This document shows, one piece after another, positions 60,421-64,000 of a DNA stretch of 64,000 nucleotides (position 1 is the stretch's first letter; every line of letters starts with the position of its first letter). The stretch is from Alentia gelatinosa (Eukaryota > Annelida > Polychaeta > Phyllodocida > Polynoidae). The stretch lies in contig OX465581.1 of the NCBI GenBank assembly GCA_950022655.1, positions 30,537,300-30,601,299 on the forward strand, read 5' to 3'. The position numbers and the translations under genes are program-made. A model generated the notes under the pieces. It did no database searches and had not been told where the DNA came from. It worked only from the letters and a program-made list of their open reading frames with translations.

Positions 60421-63113
60421 CATGTGCCGTTGCTGCCCTTTAGCCCTTGCTAGTATCAATAGCATAATAGATCCACATTGATGGCCACAATATCGACTTG
60501 TATAGAGGCCCCAAGCTGCAGACTGTGCCTATCTCCTACATATGTTTTATATGCGAGCAGAGAGGCGGGCTGGTTGAGGAGAAGGGAGATTAGGAAAGAG
60601 AGTTATAGGATATGATATGGTGTATGGACAACGCCAGACGTGTTGCCAAGCAGCATCAGATTACTGTATAGGAAGACTTTGGTCTAACTACAGTAACCTC
60701 CTCGCATGTTAGACTGCCTCTCCCACTCAAGCAACCCATGTTAACCATGACCTCCCCCTACATAGCCGCTATGCAATCCATGCCAATGGTGAAAACCCAC
60801 CTCTATAGCCAACAGAGTTATATGTTGGTCGTTTCGGCGAGCGAGTACTAGGCATGATGTGAAAGCCTGTTCGGACTGTCGCCCCTGTTCATTACTGCCT
60901 ATCTGTTTACCTCCTGCGTAGCTCGGAACATCCAATTTCCGAACGTGGCTCTGGGACAGAAGGGGATTTTAGGGGCCTGCTTGAGCCAGGGCCTTTGTAT
61001 AGTTTAGATCGATCATGGATTCAGCTAAGAACAGGGTTTTCTCTATACTACCTGCCTCTTGTCTATATAATCAGTCGACCCCACTGATTGAATAGGATTT
61101 GATTGTGATAGAGTCTCTCTGTTGCCTCGGCCTAATTAGGAATCAATAACTGGGAAAGGGTGAGGAGTGGGAGTAAGAAGCTGTGAAGAAAGTGAAGGCA
61201 ATATTAGAACTGAGGAAGTGTCTTTTGATTATAGATAACCCATACCATTTCATATCGCATCGCCTTTCTTCATGAAAACTACACCGATATCGGAAATTAC
61301 AGTAAAGGAGACATTTCAAAAATATCTTAAATCTATCTACACTACAGGCTACGATATGTAATGCCATCTAGTCTATAAAGAATATCATATACAGCAGTCT
61401 TCATTCTGAAACCCAGTCCAATTTCGAAAAGGTCATGACAGATTTTGATTTAAAGAGGCCATGCAATTACCACAAGTCTATAATAAGGCGTGCTCAGGTA
61501 GAACTCTTTCAGATTTGATGTGTGCCTAGTGAACAATTTTATAGAACTCTGATTACATGTCCCAGCCACCACATCGGATTCTTTTCACACACCTCCAGCA
61601 AGTGCCTTGCCAACTCCCACCGCCGTCCCAACCCCCACAACAGCAGTTATCATCGAGCGTCCATATTTCATCTACTGTCGCCCAGAAATCACGCCATCTT
61701 GAATGTCACTGGGTGGCGTTGAATGTCTGTCATTGCTGAAATGGTTTCTTATTATGGAATGTATATGATGACGCACAGACATAACACATGAGTGATAAAT
61801 GGCGACTATTTTATTCCTTTTCGTTGGAGAACTGTCTTCCAGCTGGAGAGCAATGGACGTTTTAACACTCAGGAATGCAGCATTTACAAATATTGCACAG
61901 ATGCCACCCGAAGACATCCATTTGTAGTTTTCTTCTCTTGGGAACGTATGCCGATCAAAAAAGAATCCAACATTTATGTGCAGAGGGGAAGAAAATATAG
62001 ACAAGTGTGCTTGAGATCACATCTATACGGTCAATGTTGTTTCCGCCAATACATACCAGGTAGGTCGCCCCATCACCTTTACAATGCACACTCCAAATGG
62101 AAGACCTGTGCTACTACAGAATTTGGAAATAGATAAATTTTGTTTAAAAAAGGTATAATATTAAAGAACACGTCCTGCAAAGGTGTTGAAACAATAACAG
62201 ACAGTTAGCAACCGGTTCCTAGCTAACAAGTACTGCATTGATCAACAGAAGATGGTGGAAAGAGGAGGTCGTCACCCTACTACAGATAACTTGTGTTTAT
62301 CAGTTGGGTGCAGACATCTGACACTGAAACGGCCGCCCGTGTAACATGCACGGCCACATTCCTGCCATCAAGCTCTGTTCCCGCGACAAGCTCATTGCCA
62401 GAGTTTTTGCAAAAACAACAGCCTGCAATAATACTAATCAGCATGCTGCAGGATGCCATTGAAAATATTCACGCTGGAGCGAAGATTTCTTCTTTTTGTT
62501 TTCGATTTACCCTGAGGCGAAGCGTTTCGCCTGTTGTAGTGGGTGATGTGCCACAGGCAACTGGAGAAGCAAGGGATAGAAAGGGTGCACGTGGGTGTGG
62601 GCATCGAGGCAGGCGACGAGGCAAGGACTAGAATTGTGGGATGGAAACAGGGCACCTTAATGTTTGAGCAGGGGAGAGGGAGAAAGAAAGAGACAAATAG
62701 GAAGAGAAGGAATAGCAGGCAGCAGAGACACATCCAATAGAGGAGTTAGGAGCAAAGAGAGAAGCGTGAAGACAAGGGAACATAGAGGTTGTGTGTCCGT
62801 ACAGAGAGAGGGCAGTGAACGTAGCAGACGAGTGGGTGGGCGGGCAGGGACTGCCTGCCGCCTGTTGGTGCCGACTGTGTGACCTGGCGTCACGCTCTTG
62901 GTTATCGTAGGAGAGGTTAGAGATGGTGGAGGCACAATGTGGCTTTAATGATGGATGATCATTGAATCACTGAACGCCTGCTGGGTCATTACTAGTGGGC
63001 ATTTGGTACAGCAGGCGCCCAAGGACGCCAACACTCGCTATTATCCTAAATACTGAGTAAGGCTAATCAGCATATGGCATAGGACTGATGACTTCTATAA
63101 GGGCCGGGCAAGT

Positions 63114-63129
63114 CCCCCCCCCCCCCCCC
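63114..63129. repeat. C16 homopolymer
   Basis: Sixteen consecutive C followed by a C/A-rich stretch (AACCCACCCACCC). A shorter C9 run lies at about 63231-63239. Both are likely to be length-variable and are G-quadruplex-prone on the minus strand. Confidence 0.95.
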
Positions 63130-64000
63130 AACCCACCCACCCTTCGCCTTAGGTCACAGCTGGACGATGTGGCAGGAAGGTATCAGGAAATCAGACTTTC
63201 TTTGCCGATAAAACCATCATGACAGTTCCTCCCCCCCCCTCGTTTATATCAAAACCTTTATCTCAGCCCTGGTATATTTTTTCCATAGACCTTACATTCG
63301 GAGCTCGTATCTAACGCCTATCAGATATTAAGGGGAAAATATCCAATGGGGGGTTATGTCAAAAATGATTATGCCACTAGTCAATATAAAGGGTGAGATA
63401 AATTAAGAAACCCATTAATGTTTAGTGTCAGAGCCTAAACTCTCATATGTTTCCTCTATATTATTTCAGCAGTCGCTCCTCGTTGGATCACCAATTCAAA
63501 ATAGTGTACTGTGGTGACAGTGCGAGGTGAGAATGGAATGAATATAGAAATGTTTCCTGAGTTATTGACTTCATTGTTAGAGGTAAAACCAGGGGCAGAC
63601 ATTGAAGGAAAGATGATAATGTAGACAACCTTTGGCAATTCTTATTGTATAACTGGTGTTGTCCAGTATAGGTAGAGAGATCCTCATCCAAGTATCATTG
63701 AAGTGTCGATCAAGTCAGTCAGATCGATTGTGGGGACAAAATAGATCTTAAGACAGCTTGAGGAATAGTGTGTACGGGAGTTCCCTTTCACCGATTCTAA
63801 CTGAATATTTCATTATTCTCCTTCTGACGCTAAGTACCATTTTGTACTGAGTCCATAATAACAATATTCCCTCTAGTATATTTGATGAACTACGCTGTTC
63901 GTATTAATTCAGCTATGATACCCCAGCGGGTATCGTCCTCTTTGACCCTTTACTGTATGCCAACGAGAATATGGACAAGGTATGTCAAACACGGCATTTT
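63130..64000. other. no gene recognised
   Basis: AT-rich with overlapping short minus-strand frames at 63456-63691. Nothing recognisable up to the end of the window. Confidence 0.45.

Larger units (their letters stand above)
55984..63113. other. no gene recognised; GC-rich blocks and low-complexity DNA
   Basis: 56740-57500 is GC-rich with G-run motifs (GGTAGGTAGGTAGGTGG at 57100 and GGGGTGGGTGGG near 57127) and frames open on both strands. 58430-59700 is ordinary. Around 59170 is a small perfect hairpin, GTCCCA-GAAG-TGGGAC. The frame 61792-62136 (plus) includes a donor-like CCAG/GTAGGT at 62060 but starts without an ATG. 62560-62860 is purine-rich on the plus strand and reads as arginine/glutamate-rich low complexity. 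No protein family was recognised in the stretch. Confidence 0.35.

Noticed and set aside
61792..62136. 114-codon frame with cysteines and a donor-like GTAGGT
   Set aside because: No ATG at its start, no good acceptor located, antisense also open, and no family recognised.
62560..62860. Arginine/glutamate-rich open frames
   Set aside because: The region is purine-rich low complexity. Such DNA avoids stop codons on one strand and gives spurious charged peptides.
63388..63401. GGGTGAGATAAAT shared with 52080-52092
   Set aside because: A 13-base match between two places in 64 kb is expected by chance many times.
1..64000. CRISPR arrays, operons, ribosome binding sites, riboswitches
   Set aside because: The window has eukaryotic character. 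No regularly spaced direct repeats with unique spacers and no compact gene runs were seen.

Overview
This is a eukaryotic, almost certainly animal (invertebrate-like), nuclear DNA window. No stretch has bacterial-style gene packing, no frame stays open beyond about 180 codons, and no rRNA, tRNA or CRISPR structure is visible. What can be recognised is mostly mobile DNA: decayed non-LTR retrotransposons (LINEs) of two kinds, a short piggyBac-like DNA element with TTAA ends, several fold-back elements, tandem duplications, a minisatellite and microsatellites. The species or phylum cannot be fixed from the sequence.

Layout. 1-17.5 kb: unique-looking DNA with one fold-back element (1458-1583), a near-perfect palindrome (7270-7290), homopolymer runs and a GC-richer block at 16.1-17.0 kb. 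17.5-19.4 kb: two LINE reverse transcriptase relics in opposite orientation, about 0.6 kb apart. 21.6-22.5 kb: a small fold-back (21617-21703) followed by a 400-bp TTAA-bounded, piggyBac-like non-autonomous element. 26.1-26.4 kb: a possible terminal exon on the minus strand. 28.9-30.1 kb: two LINE 3'-end relics in the same orientation, each with the C-terminal zinc-finger-like region of L1/Tx1-type elements. 31.5 kb: a possible first exon. 32.0 kb: a 47-bp tandem duplication. 34.6-35.7 kb: two families of diverged tandem repeats side by side. 43.0-44.3 kb: an inverted-repeat pair and two hairpins, one of them a 69-nt microRNA-precursor-like stem-loop. 50.9 kb: a 50-bp tandem duplication. 51.85-52.5 kb: a 33-bp minisatellite split by inserted fold-back DNA. 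55.65 kb: a TA microsatellite. 55.85 kb: a possible minus-strand exon with a very good splice donor. 56.7-60.4 kb: GC- and CpG-richer blocks, one with an NRF1-like motif, that could be promoter or exon DNA. 62.5-63.3 kb: purine-rich and poly-C low-complexity DNA.

The window reads as an intergenic region or one or more long introns of an animal genome that has collected transposon debris. No gene could be assigned a function with confidence. The four protein-coding candidates (26143-26355 minus, 31499-31719 plus, 55848-55983 minus, 53911-54447 plus) are given low confidence. No convincing undescribed multi-gene system was found. The items most worth a second look are the 43411-43479 hairpin, the TTAA element with its internal 34-bp hairpin repeats, and the minisatellite interrupted by fold-back DNA.
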